From CAVQWH01 sp963717595 (GTDB taxonomy: Bacteria > Patescibacteriota > Saccharimonadia > Saccharimonadales > Saccharimonadaceae), in assembly GCA_963717595.1 (NCBI GenBank), contig CAVQWH010000001.1, forward strand, positions 248,001-312,000: a DNA stretch of 64,000 bases. The letters run 5' to 3'. Positions 42,655-51,618 of this stretch are shown here, piece after piece (the stretch's first letter is position 1; each line of letters starts with the position of its first letter). A program made the position numbers and the translations under genes. Below the pieces are notes generated by a model that made no database searches, was not told the origin of the DNA, and worked only from the letters and a program-made list of their open reading frames with translations.

Positions 42655-45204
42655 ATGAAATTGGCAAAAGCCTACGAACCAAATCAGTATGAACCAAACA
42701 TCTATGCGCTATGGGAAAACAGTGGCGCATTTTTGCCTAGTGGAGAGGGGGAGCCTTACAGCATTGTTATGCCTCCGCCTAACGCCAACGGAAATCTGCA
42801 CCTTGGGCACGCCTTAACGGTGGGGTTAGAAGATATTCTGACTCGTTACTACCGTATGAAGGGGCGAGATGCCATATATATCCCAGGCGCTGATCACGCA
42901 GGCTTCGAGACTTGGGTAGTCTATGAAAAACAACTAGAAAAGCAGGGGAAGAGTCGCTTTGACTTTAGCCGCGAGCAGCTTTATGCCCAAGTATGGAACT
43001 TTGTAGAAGAGCAAAGGGGAGGAATGGAGCTGCAGCTTCGCGCACTTGGCGCCAGTGCAAGCTGGCCTCATCTGACATTTACTTTAGATGAAAAAGTCAT
43101 TAAAACCGTATATAACACCTTTAAAAAACTATGGGATGACAAACTTATTTATAGGGGTGAAAGAATCGTTAATTACTGCACTAAACACCAAACCAGCTTT
43201 GCCGATATTGAAGTTGAACACAAGAACGAAAAAGGTAAGTTGTGGCAAATTGCCTATCCGTTGCTGGACAAAATTGGCGAAATAACCGTAGCTACCACCC
43301 GACCTGAAACTATACTAGGAGACGTGGCGATTGCGGTTCACCCGGAAGATAAACGTTACAAAGACTTAGTAGGCACTCGGGTTCTTCTGCCAATAGTTCA
43401 ACGCGAAATCCCTATTGTAGCTGATGAAGGCGTTGACCCTAAGTTTGGCACTGGAGCCGTTAAAGTAACTCCCGCTCATGACCCGTTAGACTTTGAAATA
43501 GGCCAGCGCCATAAATTAAAACCGATTCAAGTTATCGGTTTTGACGGTAAAATGACAGATGCAGCTCCTAGCCAGTTTGTAGGCCTTGATGTCATGAAAG
43601 CTAGAGAACGAGTTCTGGCATCCCTAAAAGCTGGAGAATTCTTGCGCGGAGAAGAGGTTCACGAACACAGCGTAGGGCACTGTTATAAGTGTGGAACGGT
43701 GATTCAACCGCTTCTGAAAGATCAATGGTTTCTGCATGTTAAACCTCTGGCCGATAAAGCGAAGGAGGCTATTGAACAAGGGAAGATTAACTTCACTCCT
43801 AAAAATGGCCAGCGTTTGATAATCCAGTATCTCAATAATCTAAAAGACTGGAATCTAAGCCGACAAATTCCTTGGGGCATTCCTATTCCGGCTTTTCAAA
43901 ACGTGGACGACCATGAAGATTGGATTTTTGATACTCGGGTAGACGAAGAGCAAATAGATGTAAAAGGACAACGTTATCGCCGTGAAAACGACACCTTTGA
44001 TACATGGTTTAGCTCCGGCCAGTGGCCATTTGTAGTAACTGACTATATGAATAGGGGGGAGCTAAGCAAGTTTTACCCTACCAATATGATGGAGACCGGC
44101 CAAGACCTATTGGACCAGCTGGGTAGCCCGCATGATTATGCTGGGGCTTTACATCACCGGGGAAGTGCCTTTTAAAGATGTGTACATGCACGGCATAGTT
44201 ACGTGGACGAGCGTGGCCAGAAAATGAGCAAGAGTAAAGGAAACGTTATAAATCCTCAAGAGATTTTAGACAAATACGGGTCAGATGCTTTAAGGCTGGG
44301 AATTGTAGCTTCCCGTAGCGCCGGGCAAAACCAGGCTTTTTCTAAAGCCAAAGTAATCGCAGGCCGTAATTTCTGCAATAAGCTCTGGAATATAGCTAGG
44401 TATATAGAAGATAGAATAGGTGTAAAACCCACAACATTAGCAGAGCCTCAAACCATTGCTGACCACTGGATAATCGGCCAGTTAAACAAAGCTGGAGAAG
44501 AAATATCTAAGTTGCTTGAGAGTAACCGTTTTGCCGAAGCAGCAGATGTGATTTATCACAGCATCTGGGAAAATGTGGCCGATTGGTACCTTGAGGCTGC
44601 CAAAAAACAGCGCAGCACTGACATGTTGGCTTGGGTGCTTACTACTAGCCTAAAATTAGCTCATCCCTTCGCGCCATTCGTTACTGAGACTATCTGGCAA
44701 ACGCTTGAATGGGAGAAAACACCGCTTATAAAATCAATTTGGCCCAACGCAGTAAAATATGATGAAATCGCAGCCAAAGAGTTCAAGCAAATTCAAAAAC
44801 TGGTTAGCGAAGCTAGGTACGTAAGCGCAGCGCTAGATTCAGGCAAACAAACTATGCTTTATGGCAAAGATAGCCTTATAGCCGACCAAGCAGACATGAT
44901 AGCCCACCTGGCAAAGCTAAAGGCCATCACAAAGACTGACCAGCCTAAAGGCCTGCGATTAGCCGTAGCTAATCGAGAAGCCTGGTTTGATGTACCAGCC
45001 CACACCATAAAACATCATCACAAAAACCTAGAAAAAAGGCTTAAAGTTACACAGCAACAAATCGACACCCTAGAAGGCCGCTTAAAAAACGAGGGCTACA
45101 CAAAAAATGCTCCTCCGCAGGTTATAGAAGAAACACGCCAACAACTTAGCGAACATCAGACGATTGAAAAAAGACTACAGCGTGAATTAGAGCTAATCTC
45201 TTAG
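42655..45204 (+). CDS. valS: Valine--tRNA ligase, two compensating frameshifts
   Basis: A class I synthetase of about 850 residues: YSIVMPPPNANGNLHLGHAL (HLGH), editing domain with TTRPETILGDVA, zinc-like HCYKCGT, DTWFSSGQWP, DERGQKMSKSKGN (KMSKS), and an anticodon domain ending in a coiled coil (LEKRLKVTQQQIDTLEGRL). Between about 44120 and 44200 the protein RMIMLGLYITGEVPFKDVYMHG lies in another frame; the first and last parts share a frame. So two indels cancel, but a stop lies between them. The gene is essential, so this is probably an assembly error. Confidence 0.94.
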
Positions 45205-45276
45205 CTGATTTGTAGTTTTTTAGCCATCTCGGCTAAAGCTTCGTGGTCAGGTTCACGCTGGTTTCTATCCAGCAGT

Positions 45277-45600
45277 TCAGTAAAATTCTTTGGCCTCATT
45301 GCAAGGGTAAATATGTACATGCGTATGCGGCACGTCAAAGCCTTCGATACGAGAACAGATTCGCTCAGCTTTAGTAACTTTCTTTAAGCGTTTGGCCAGT
45401 TTTTTAACCGTTTCAAACAAAGCCTGGTAATCTTCTTCCGGTAAATCTTGAAATTCACTCACCTGGTTTTTGGGCACAATCAGCATGTGGCCAGGTTGGA
45501 TTGGGTGAATATCTAAGAATGCAAAAGTTTTTGCATCTTCATAAATTTTATGGCTGGGGATTTCCCCTTTAATGATTTTTGTAAAAAGACTGTCTTGCAT
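45277..45600 (-). CDS. HIT-family hydrolase
   Basis: A 107-residue protein. It starts DSLFTKIIKGEIPSHKIYED, has FLDIHPIQPGHMLIVPK, and ends with the histidine triad VPHTHVHIYP. HIT proteins hydrolyse nucleoside phosphoramidates or dinucleoside polyphosphates. ATG 45600 is preceded by TGGTATAAT, an extended -10 box 7 nt away, so it is leaderless. Confidence 0.92.
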   Translation of the reverse strand: MQDSLFTKIIKGEIPSHKIYEDAKTFAFLDIHPIQPGHMLIVPKNQVSEFQDLPEEDYQALFETVKKLAKRLKKVTKAERICSRIEGFDVPHTHVHIYPCNEAKEFY

Positions 45601-45607
45601 AACTTTG

Positions 45608-45613
45608 ATTATA
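45608..45613 (-). promoter_or_regulatory. Extended -10, leaderless promoter of HIT gene
   Basis: TATAAT with an upstream TG one base away, 7 nt before the ATG. Confidence 0.68.
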
Positions 45614-45695
45614 CCAGCCCGGGACAAGAGAAAGCCCCCAGCCGTGAGGCCAGAGGCTCTCTAAACGACTGAGGGTTATGCGTGGTGGAGGAAGG

Positions 45696-46028
45696 CTAGA
45701 CGCAACCGCCGACTCGATCGCCCGCGTAAATGAGGTGGACATTGAATTCGTGCGGTTCGTAAATCTTGGCCTTGCGCCCGTGCCCCCGATAGAGACAAAG
45801 CTTTCCCCACTGCGTTCCGTCACCAAATCGTTCTGCGATCCCCCAGACCGTGTCACCCGAGCGAATGAGAAAAATGCGAGGGTAGCATTCGTGATACTTA
45901 CCCACATAAACGTCACCGAAGTGACAGTGGTTTAGGGAGTAGGCGTTAGGCTGGGTAGTTTCGGCCGAAGCGTTAGCCACAGGCAAAGCCAGCGCCGCCA
46001 CCATGGCAATGATGATGAACTTTTTCAC
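45696..46028 (-). CDS. Secreted LysM-domain protein
   Basis: A 110-residue protein. The signal peptide is MKKFIIIAMVAALALPVANASAE. A C-terminal LysM-like domain begins FLIRSGDTVWGIAERFGDGTQW and ends HLIYAGDRV. LysM binds peptidoglycan or chitin-type glycans. Four Cys in the mature part may form disulfides. GTG start with AAAGGAG 6 nt before. Higher G+C than neighbours, suggesting a different origin. Confidence 0.75.
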   Translation of the reverse strand: MKKFIIIAMVAALALPVANASAETTQPNAYSLNHCHFGDVYVGKYHECYPRIFLIRSGDTVWGIAERFGDGTQWGKLCLYRGHGRKAKIYEPHEFNVHLIYAGDRVGGCV

Positions 46029-46191
46029 CGCAACTCCTTTGGTTTATAGCCGCCGATTCAAAAGTAATTTTTATTATAATACTATATTTTTATAATGTCA
46101 AAAGCTGACCCGGACCAGAACTTAAAGTCCTGGCACAGCTCACGGAGTATATCCGCGCCGGGTTCGGTCTGTGTTGGACGAACAAAAATGC

Positions 46192-46497
46192 TTAAATAGG
46201 GAGTTTTCTTAGTGGCTTCTCCAAAGCCCAAAAAGAGACGAATCCACTAATTACTGCGATCAAAGTGCCGATGAGCCAGTAGGCGGTCACTTCACGAAAC
46301 ATTGGCTGTCCGATGGCTCCTACCGCCAGAAATCCGAGCACAGAGCCTACCCAGGCAACAAGCACCAGTCGTTTTGCATTTGCTGGCATGTAGAACTGAT
46401 CTTTCTCAAGCATTTTCGAATAGCCTCGGCTCACAACAGTCAGAACTGCTATTGCCACTGGCAAAACGAAAAATATGTTTGCGAAAAACTCTAGCAT
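46192..46497 (-). CDS. Small membrane protein, three TM helices
   Basis: A 101-residue protein with helices at about 5-23, 45-64 and 72-92 (FFVLPVAIAVLTVV, LVLVAWVGSVLGFLAVGAI, AYWLIGTLIAVISGFVSFWAL). No motif. SD AAGGATTGCG before the ATG. Function unknown. The gap 46029-46191 to the LysM gene has several short inverted repeats. Confidence 0.55.
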   Translation of the reverse strand: MLEFFANIFFVLPVAIAVLTVVSRGYSKMLEKDQFYMPANAKRLVLVAWVGSVLGFLAVGAIGQPMFREVTAYWLIGTLIAVISGFVSFWALEKPLRKLPI

Positions 46498-46702
46498 CGC
46501 AATCCTTTCGTCCTAATGAGTGCAAGAAAACTTCAAAAGCCTTCCTAGTTAATTATTATCACTTATTATTACTGAACTGTCAAAGTATAATCCCCGCTTT
46601 TAGTCTACTTGTTAGATAATCTTATGCATGTTATAAAAAATAAATCGATACATTCGATTTATGTAGCACCTAGACAAAACTAGCATGGTGAGGTGAGCTA
46701 AG

Positions 46703-47134
46703 ATGTGGGTAACCGCTGTTTGGATAGCAATGCTTCTAGTAGTTAGTATTTCCGTCTACCTAATAAACAAGCGTGTACGGGAAATACTTGAGCTCAGACA
46801 CAAAAGACAGGCACTTGACGAAGCTGAGCGACGCGTAGAGCTTCAGGAGCGTGAGAATAAAGTCAAACTTGATGCAGCCACTGCTAACGAGCGAACTGAG
46901 CGCAAGAGACAGCAGTTGATGCAAGGAGCAGCTGAGGCCCAGCTTGCAGCAAAGGTGGCAGAAGCACCCGAGACTCTTAGGGCTCGCATTGCCGAAGAGG
47001 AGGGCCTAGTAACTGCCAGGGCGCAAGCTCAGGCCATAGAAGCTAAGTACAAACACCTGGCAAAAGGCTACAGGGAATTTCTGGGTATGGGAGGCTACGG
47101 AGTCACGTTTGGAGACTGGGTAGGCAGCAGCTAA
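46703..47134 (+). CDS. Membrane-anchored coiled-coil protein
   Basis: A 143-residue protein with one N-terminal TM helix (VWIAMLLVVSISVYLI), then a long charged coiled coil rich in Glu, Arg and Ala (LDEAERRVELQERENKVKLDAA and beyond), and a Gly-rich end. Topology similar to stator/ATP-synthase b-like proteins, but no family is claimed. GAGGTGAG precedes the ATG. The upstream 205 nt are AT-rich with no gene seen. Confidence 0.55.
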   Translation: MWVTAVWIAMLLVVSISVYLINKRVREILELRHKRQALDEAERRVELQERENKVKLDAATANERTERKRQQLMQGAAEAQLAAKVAEAPETLRARIAEEEGLVTARAQAQAIEAKYKHLAKGYREFLGMGGYGVTFGDWVGSS

Positions 47135-47178
47135 GCTTGGCTCGCCACAACCTTGCCGTGTGCTACATGCTAAACAGT

Positions 47179-47226
47179 TTTGGGCATTTCTGTTTTCGCT
47201 ACCCAGCGAGATAAAAAATGCCCAAA
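47179..47226 (+). terminator. Long hairpin terminator
   Basis: TTTGGGCATTT / AAATGCCCAAA arms with an inner TCGCT/AGCGA stem, after the coiled-coil gene. Confidence 0.6.
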
Positions 47227-47250
47227 TTTAAACATTAATTATACAAACTA

Positions 47251-47272
47251 AAAAGACTGGCCTAAAGGCCAG
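47251..47272 (-). terminator. Terminator of tRNA-Ser(TGA)
   Basis: Reverse strand CTGGCC, TTTA, GGCCAG, then TCTTTTT; nearly the same hairpin as after tRNA-Ser(CGA). Confidence 0.82.
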
Positions 47273-47284
47273 CTATTTTTATTT

Positions 47285-47374
<90 letters not shown>

Positions 47375-47402
47375 ATTGCTATTCATTCTATCAGCGGTCG
47401 GC

Positions 47403-48074
47403 CTAGGAGTCGAGAGTTTGGCGAGCCACGGCTGCCACCCACACTTCTTTAGCTCCAGCTTTTTGCAGGCAATTAGCAGCTGCCTCAAGCGTGGCGCCGG
47501 TAGTTACCACATCATCTATTATCAGGTATGACCCCTCGCCTAGCTTGTGGGTGCACTTAAAGGCTTCTGATGCCTGTTTACGTCGCTGGCTAGACGAAGT
47601 TGCTTCTCGCTGCACCGTAGCGGTTCTGCGGCTTAATATAGGCTTAAGCTTTAAGTCACGTTTTTTGGCCAAGTACTTGGCCATTAGCTTAGCGTGATCA
47701 TAACCGCGTTGGCGAACGTGGCGCGAAATTGTAGGAATAGGAACCACAATAGTTTCAGCTGGCAAAATAGGCAGGGAAGTATCGAGTAAGTCAGCCAAAG
47801 GACGACGGGCAGCTTTAGCGTAAGAAAACTTATAAGCATTTATAAGCTTTTCTAAAGCGGCCTCCCGCCGGCCAACTACCCAGGCTCGTTTATAGGCGAC
47901 TCTTGGCTTACAGCTAATGCATAGGCCGTTATCAGAAACCTTGTTACATCTAATACAAATATCGGGAGACTCATCGGCAATACTACTCAAGCAAACAGGG
48001 CATAGTATGTGGCCGTTTTGTCCACAATTACAACACCTGTGTGGAGCAATCACCTCAAGAAGTTTCTCAATCAT
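47403..48074 (-). CDS. comF: ComF-family phosphoribosyltransferase
   Basis: A 223-residue protein. The N-terminal zinc ribbon has CxxC pairs (CCNCG, CPVC, CIRCN, CISC). The C-terminal PRTase domain has PIPTISRHVRQRGYDHAKLMA and the PRPP loop YLIIDDVVTTGATLEAA. ComF acts in natural competence in other bacteria, handling single-stranded DNA uptake. Saccharibacteria depend on scavenged nucleotides, so DNA uptake is plausible. Divergent from hsp20. Confidence 0.88.
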   Translation of the reverse strand: MIEKLLEVIAPHRCCNCGQNGHILCPVCLSSIADESPDICIRCNKVSDNGLCISCKPRVAYKRAWVVGRREAALEKLINAYKFSYAKAARRPLADLLDTSLPILPAETIVVPIPTISRHVRQRGYDHAKLMAKYLAKKRDLKLKPILSRRTATVQREATSSSQRRKQASEAFKCTHKLGEGSYLIIDDVVTTGATLEAAANCLQKAGAKEVWVAAVARQTLDS

Positions 48075-48106
48075 TGTGTTTTTTACTCACTTTATTTGTG
48101 GTTTTA

Positions 48107-48165
48107 TTGCATTTTATACTATCGTTCTATTATACTTGGCAATAGAACACTTGTTGTTTGCCAAG
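48107..48165 (+). promoter_or_regulatory. hsp20 promoter with inverted repeat
   Basis: TTGCAT, 18-nt spacer, TATACT (48131-48136). The repeat CTTGGCAA (48135-48142) / TTGCCAAG (48158-48165) lies over the transcription start. It is not CIRCE, so a different heat-shock repressor or an RNA thermometer could act. Confidence 0.6.
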
Positions 48166-48191
48166 AACCAAGTAAAAAGTGGAGGAGACTT

Positions 48192-48665
48192 ATGGCGCGA
48201 GGTAACAAGCAAAATAATGAAGATTTGCTGATTGAAGAAGAGCTCACAACAGCCTTTCTAAACGACGACGATACGGCGTCGCAACCAGCTGGTGCAAAGC
48301 CGGAACCTCAAAACGAGGACGATTTGCAAGAAGAAGAATTTCCGGGTCAGCTAGCGGTCGATGTTTACGAAACAGAAGACAAGCTAATTATCAAAGCCCG
48401 CACTGCTGGCGTAAACAAGCAAGATTTAGACGTAAGTATTTCTGATGGCATTTTAACCATCAGCGGTACGCTCTCTAGCGGTGACGAAACTGAAGCTACC
48501 CAATGGCACATTCAAGAATGCTACTGGGGTGAATTCAGCCGTACTCTAGCATTACCAGTTGCAGTTAAAGAAGAAGAAGTCGAAGCGGTTCTCAAAGACG
48601 GCGTTCTTACCATTAACTTCAACAAGGTCAAACAAGAGCAAGCTCGCAAAATTCAAATTCAATAA
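48192..48665 (+). CDS. Small heat shock protein, Hsp20 family
   Basis: A 157-residue protein: acidic disordered N-terminus of about 60 residues, then an alpha-crystallin domain (LAVDVYETEDKLIIKARTAGVNKQDLDVSI, GEFSRTLALPVAVKEEEVEAVLKDGVLTI). The usual C-terminal IxI tail ends as IQIQ. Holds unfolding proteins under stress. GGAGGAG lies 4 nt before ATG 48192. A frame upstream to 48009 is not used since it runs into the divergent comF region. Confidence 0.93.
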   Translation: MARGNKQNNEDLLIEEELTTAFLNDDDTASQPAGAKPEPQNEDDLQEEEFPGQLAVDVYETEDKLIIKARTAGVNKQDLDVSISDGILTISGTLSSGDETEATQWHIQECYWGEFSRTLALPVAVKEEEVEAVLKDGVLTINFNKVKQEQARKIQIQ

Positions 48666-48680
48666 AATAAAAATATTCAC

Positions 48681-48720
48681 AATTAAAATAACCTGCATTT
48701 TATGGCAGGTTATTTTAATT
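48681..48720. terminator. Bidirectional terminator
   Basis: A perfect 16-bp inverted repeat, AATTAAAATAACCTGC / GCAGGTTATTTTAATT, between convergent hsp20 and the last pilin gene. Confidence 0.9.
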
Positions 48721-48729
48721 TAACTTGCT

Positions 48730-49221
48730 CTAGTAATCCACTTTTATTGCCGAACCGCTAAGAGCTGTGCCGTTGCCGCTTTCGGTAATATTCTGTGTTA
48801 CAAACCCGACTACCGCATAAGCCATGACAGCTACCACGATACCAATAATAGCGTACAAAATAGTATCTTTGGCGCTCTTGACTGCTTCTTGGCTGCCACC
48901 CGAAGTAGCATAGCGGATACCGCCAATCACCAGCATCACCACTGCTATCAAGCCTATGATGAAGAGCATTATGTTGATAACCAGCTTAATGGTATCTACA
49001 AAACTAGTGTTCTGGCTGCCAGTTTTTACGCTACAAGCACCCGTACCAGGGCCACTTGTGCCAACCTTATCAGGGTTGGAGCTGTCGACCGTTACACTAT
49101 CTTGACAATCCGATCCTGAAGCAGCAGAAGCACTGGTTACCAAAACCGCACTGCCCATGCCAAAACTTAGCAAGGGAACAGCTGCTAGTGTTAATAAAGC
49201 CTTTTTTATAGTTTGTATCAT
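48730..49221 (-). CDS. T4SS pilin-like protein, copy 1
   Basis: A 163-residue protein: signal peptide to ASAASG, a variable outside segment of about 45 residues with two Cys, then TM1 (LVINIMLFIIGLIAVVMLVIGG), cytoplasmic loop IRYATSGGSQEAVKSAKDTI, TM2 (YAIIGIVVAVMAYAVVGFV). This is the TrbC/VirB2-type two-helix pilin plan. A short C-terminal extra tail (TESGNG..KVDY) is unique. SD AAGGAG. Confidence 0.8.
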   Translation of the reverse strand: MIQTIKKALLTLAAVPLLSFGMGSAVLVTSASAASGSDCQDSVTVDSSNPDKVGTSGPGTGACSVKTGSQNTSFVDTIKLVINIMLFIIGLIAVVMLVIGGIRYATSGGSQEAVKSAKDTILYAIIGIVVAVMAYAVVGFVTQNITESGNGTALSGSAIKVDY

Positions 49222-49299
49222 TTGTCTATTCTCCTTTATGGATTAACCTAATATAGTTATAGCAAACATAAGCGTATATGCAAAGCTTTTTACAAGTTG

Positions 49300-49716
49300 T
49301 TAAATATTCTGGGTGATAAACCCTACTATTGCATAAGCCATGACGGCTACAATGATGCCGATAATTGCATAAAGTATAGTGTCTTTGGCTTTTTTAATTT
49401 GCTCAGAGTTGCCCCCTGACGTAGCATACATAACTCCGCCTATAACCATAGCTACGACAGCTATGATGCCAATAATAAACAGTAGAATGCTAACTATTTT
49501 GGTAATAGTCTGCGTAAAACCGTTTTTAACGTTGGTACAATCCTGATAGCCACCATGCGGACCTGTTACTACAGTTCCTCCATTATGGGTGCAGGCATCT
49601 TTTTTAACATCCCCAAGCCCTACTGTACCCGCTACCTGAGTAGCAGGTAAAAGTGCACCCACAGTCAAACTAAAGACTGTTAATAGTGTTACAAGACTAA
49701 GTTTCAATCTCCTCAT
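49300..49716 (-). CDS. T4SS pilin-like protein, copy 2
   Basis: A 138-residue protein with signal peptide (ATQVAGTVG), variable segment with two Cys, then SILLFIIGIIAVVAMVIGG, YATSGGNSEQIKKAKDTI, and VAVMAYAIVGF. ATG 49716 (not the GTG 6 nt earlier) is used because AGGAG must precede it. Its first codons and SD lie inside the 224-bp repeat shared with copies 4 and 5. Confidence 0.8.
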   Translation of the reverse strand: MRRLKLSLVTLLTVFSLTVGALLPATQVAGTVGLGDVKKDACTHNGGTVVTGPHGGYQDCTNVKNGFTQTITKIVSILLFIIGIIAVVAMVIGGVMYATSGGNSEQIKKAKDTILYAIIGIIVAVMAYAIVGFITQNI

Positions 49717-49930
49717 ACGCACTCCTATATATTCCCGATTACAAACCCTACTATTGCATAGGCCATGACGGCTACAATGATGCCGACTATGGCGTAGATT
49801 ATAGCGTCTTTAGCTTTTCTGGCTTGGTCGGCGTTGCCTCCTGAAGTTGCATACTGTATGCCAGCGATTACTATGACTATTACCCCAATGATACCGATGA
49901 CGAAAAGTAGAATGTTGATGATGTTTTGGA
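49707..49930. repeat. 224-bp perfect direct repeat, copy A
   Basis: Identical to 50518-50741 (offset 811). It holds the last two-thirds of pilin copy 3, its stop, and the SD, start and first codons of copy 2. Confidence 0.97.
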
Positions 49931-50120
49931 GGGTTTTTCTAAACGTCCCATTGCTATCTGTGCTTACATCTGCACTGCTAGCACCAGCTGCTGTTAACCC
50001 ACTTTTTACTGAGTCTTGAGGAGCTGCAAAAGTAACTGGTGACAGTGCAGCAGATCCAATCCCACAAATCATTAGTAAAGGCAAAATTAGAAACCCTATT
50101 CTACTAAAAACCCTCTTCAT
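49725..50120 (-). CDS. T4SS pilin-like protein, copy 3
   Basis: A 131-residue protein. The C-terminal half from LQNIINILLFVIGIIGVIVIVIAG to VGFVIGNI is identical, base for base, to that of copy 5. The N-terminal signal peptide and variable region (PQDSVKSGLTAAGASSADVS) differ fully. Its start overlaps the previous stop as TAATG. It shows the sharp border between variable and identical parts. Confidence 0.82.
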   Translation of the reverse strand: MKRVFSRIGFLILPLLMICGIGSAALSPVTFAAPQDSVKSGLTAAGASSADVSTDSNGTFRKTLQNIINILLFVIGIIGVIVIVIAGIQYATSGGNADQARKAKDAIIYAIVGIIVAVMAYAIVGFVIGNI

Positions 50121-50527
50121 TAAGCAGACCCCACATGGTTTAATACGAAGTTAACAATTGCATAGGCCATAATAGATACCACCAGACCTACCACAGCATA
50201 AATAATTGTCTCGCGTGCAGCAGTAGCATGTTGAGGGTTACCGGCAGAAGTAACGTATCTAATACCACCCACAACAATTACAATTACAGAAATAATTGCA
50301 ATTATATATATTAAAGTGTTAATAACGTTTTTTAACACACCACCAATCAATTGGTCTTTGTTAGCAGCAGTACAAACGTCTGAATTAGGATCAGCGCTAC
50401 CATTATTACAAGCTTTATAAATGGTTAAAGCCTGTGCCGAAGGAGCTAACCCAGTTAATAACGGAATACTAAACCCACCTAAGATTAGAGCTGCTGTAAT
50501 CCCTAGGCTAGCTAATAATCTCCTCAT
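50120..50527 (-). CDS. T4SS pilin-like protein, copy 4
   Basis: A 135-residue protein. After the signal peptide it has a segment with two Cys (YKACNN, DVCTAAN), then IYIIAIISVIVIVVGGIRYVTSAGNPQHATAARETIIYAVVGLVVSIMAYAIVNFVL. It is more distant from copies 1-3 and 5. The start region is identical with copy 2 (within the 224-bp repeat). Confidence 0.8.
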   Translation of the reverse strand: MRRLLASLGITAALILGGFSIPLLTGLAPSAQALTIYKACNNGSADPNSDVCTAANKDQLIGGVLKNVINTLIYIIAIISVIVIVVGGIRYVTSAGNPQHATAARETIIYAVVGLVVSIMAYAIVNFVLNHVGSA

Positions 50528-50741
50528 ACGCACTCCTATATATTCCCGATTACAAACCCTACTATTGCATAGGCCATGACGGCTACAATGATGCCGACTA
50601 TGGCGTAGATTATAGCGTCTTTAGCTTTTCTGGCTTGGTCGGCGTTGCCTCCTGAAGTTGCATACTGTATGCCAGCGATTACTATGACTATTACCCCAAT
50701 GATACCGATGACGAAAAGTAGAATGTTGATGATGTTTTGGA
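50518..50741. repeat. 224-bp perfect direct repeat, copy B
   Basis: Identical to 49707-49930. It covers the last part of pilin copy 5 and the start of copy 4. Confidence 0.97.
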
Positions 50742-50943
50742 TAAACGTGCTTAAGTTAGGGCTACCGGCACCACCGGCCTGGTTCACGGCTCCCTGCGCC
50801 GTACAAACGGGCAAACCTTGCTGGCCACCTGCAGAGGGCGGGTTGGTGCAATCCGGTGCTGCTGCTACGCCATAAACAGGCACAAGGACTAGTAGGCTAG
50901 CTGTTAAGAAAGAGGCTAAAGCTAGTTTAATTTTTCTCATCAT
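50536..50943 (-). CDS. T4SS pilin-like protein, copy 5
   Basis: A 135-residue protein with signal peptide (VYGVAAAPD), a variable part with two Cys, Pro and Gly, and the same C-terminal half as copy 3 over the 224-bp repeat 50518-50741. Likely donor or recipient of a recent gene conversion. Confidence 0.82.
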   Translation of the reverse strand: MMRKIKLALASFLTASLLVLVPVYGVAAAPDCTNPPSAGGQQGLPVCTAQGAVNQAGGAGSPNLSTFIQNIINILLFVIGIIGVIVIVIAGIQYATSGGNADQARKAKDAIIYAIVGIIVAVMAYAIVGFVIGNI

Positions 50944-50950
50944 ACCCTCA

Positions 50951-51592
50951 CTATACTACAGCCAGCACCACGTTAGTAATTACAAAAGCCATAATTATTA
51001 CCACTAAACCAACCGCTGTAAAGATTATTGATTTCCGAGCCGTAGCAACGTTCTGAGGGTTATCACCATTAACCGCCATCAGTAATCCGCTAATCACTAT
51101 AATTAAGACCGCTACTCCGCCAGCTATGGTGTAAACACCGTTCAAAATACTTTTTAAATCAGTCGGCGAACTCTCTAAACCTAAGTCACTTGCAGAGAGA
51201 CTAAAGGGGCCGGTGGTGCCACCATCACTACCGCCACCACCTTTGCCTCCACCACCACCGCTACCGCCGCCACTAGAAGCATCACTAATTATTTTGTTAC
51301 AGTTTTCACCAGCCGTATAGGCTGCTGAACTAGTCTTATGGTTATTTTTCAGTTCTTTACAAAGCTTAAGTAAATCTCCTTCAGGATCTGCTGAAGGACT
51401 TATTTTTTTACATATGCCATAGGTTTTGGCAGGTTGCTTTTTGCACTTAGTAGCAAGTGTTTTATAGGCTTGTGTGCTGGCTGTACTTGCGCTGACGTTA
51501 CCAATTAGCCCCAAGCTACCAACGGCTACGCCTGCTAGCAAACCAAATACCGTTAAGGGCACTGTTAATTTTTTGTATTTTACGATATTCAT
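50951..51592 (-). CDS. T4SS pilin-like protein, copy 6, long outside domain
   Basis: A 213-residue protein with signal peptide, Cys-bearing region (CKKQPAKTYGICKK, LCKELKNN), and a Gly/Ser linker (SGGGSGGGGGKGGGG). TM helices are GVAVLIIVISGLLMAV and VGLVVIIMAFVITNVV, with the loop DNPQNVATARKSIIF similar to the other copies. It is larger and could be a tip or adhesin-like pilin. Confidence 0.72.
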   Translation of the reverse strand: MNIVKYKKLTVPLTVFGLLAGVAVGSLGLIGNVSASTASTQAYKTLATKCKKQPAKTYGICKKISPSADPEGDLLKLCKELKNNHKTSSAAYTAGENCNKIISDASSGGGSGGGGGKGGGGSDGGTTGPFSLSASDLGLESSPTDLKSILNGVYTIAGGVAVLIIVISGLLMAVNGDNPQNVATARKSIIFTAVGLVVIIMAFVITNVVLAVV

Positions 51593-51618
51593 GATGACTT
51601 GTTAGTTGATGCCATTTA

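Noticed and set aside
49707..50741. Direct repeats considered as a CRISPR or transposon
   Set aside because: Only two long copies, lying inside coding sequence and in frame, with no spacers, no inverted ends and no transposase.
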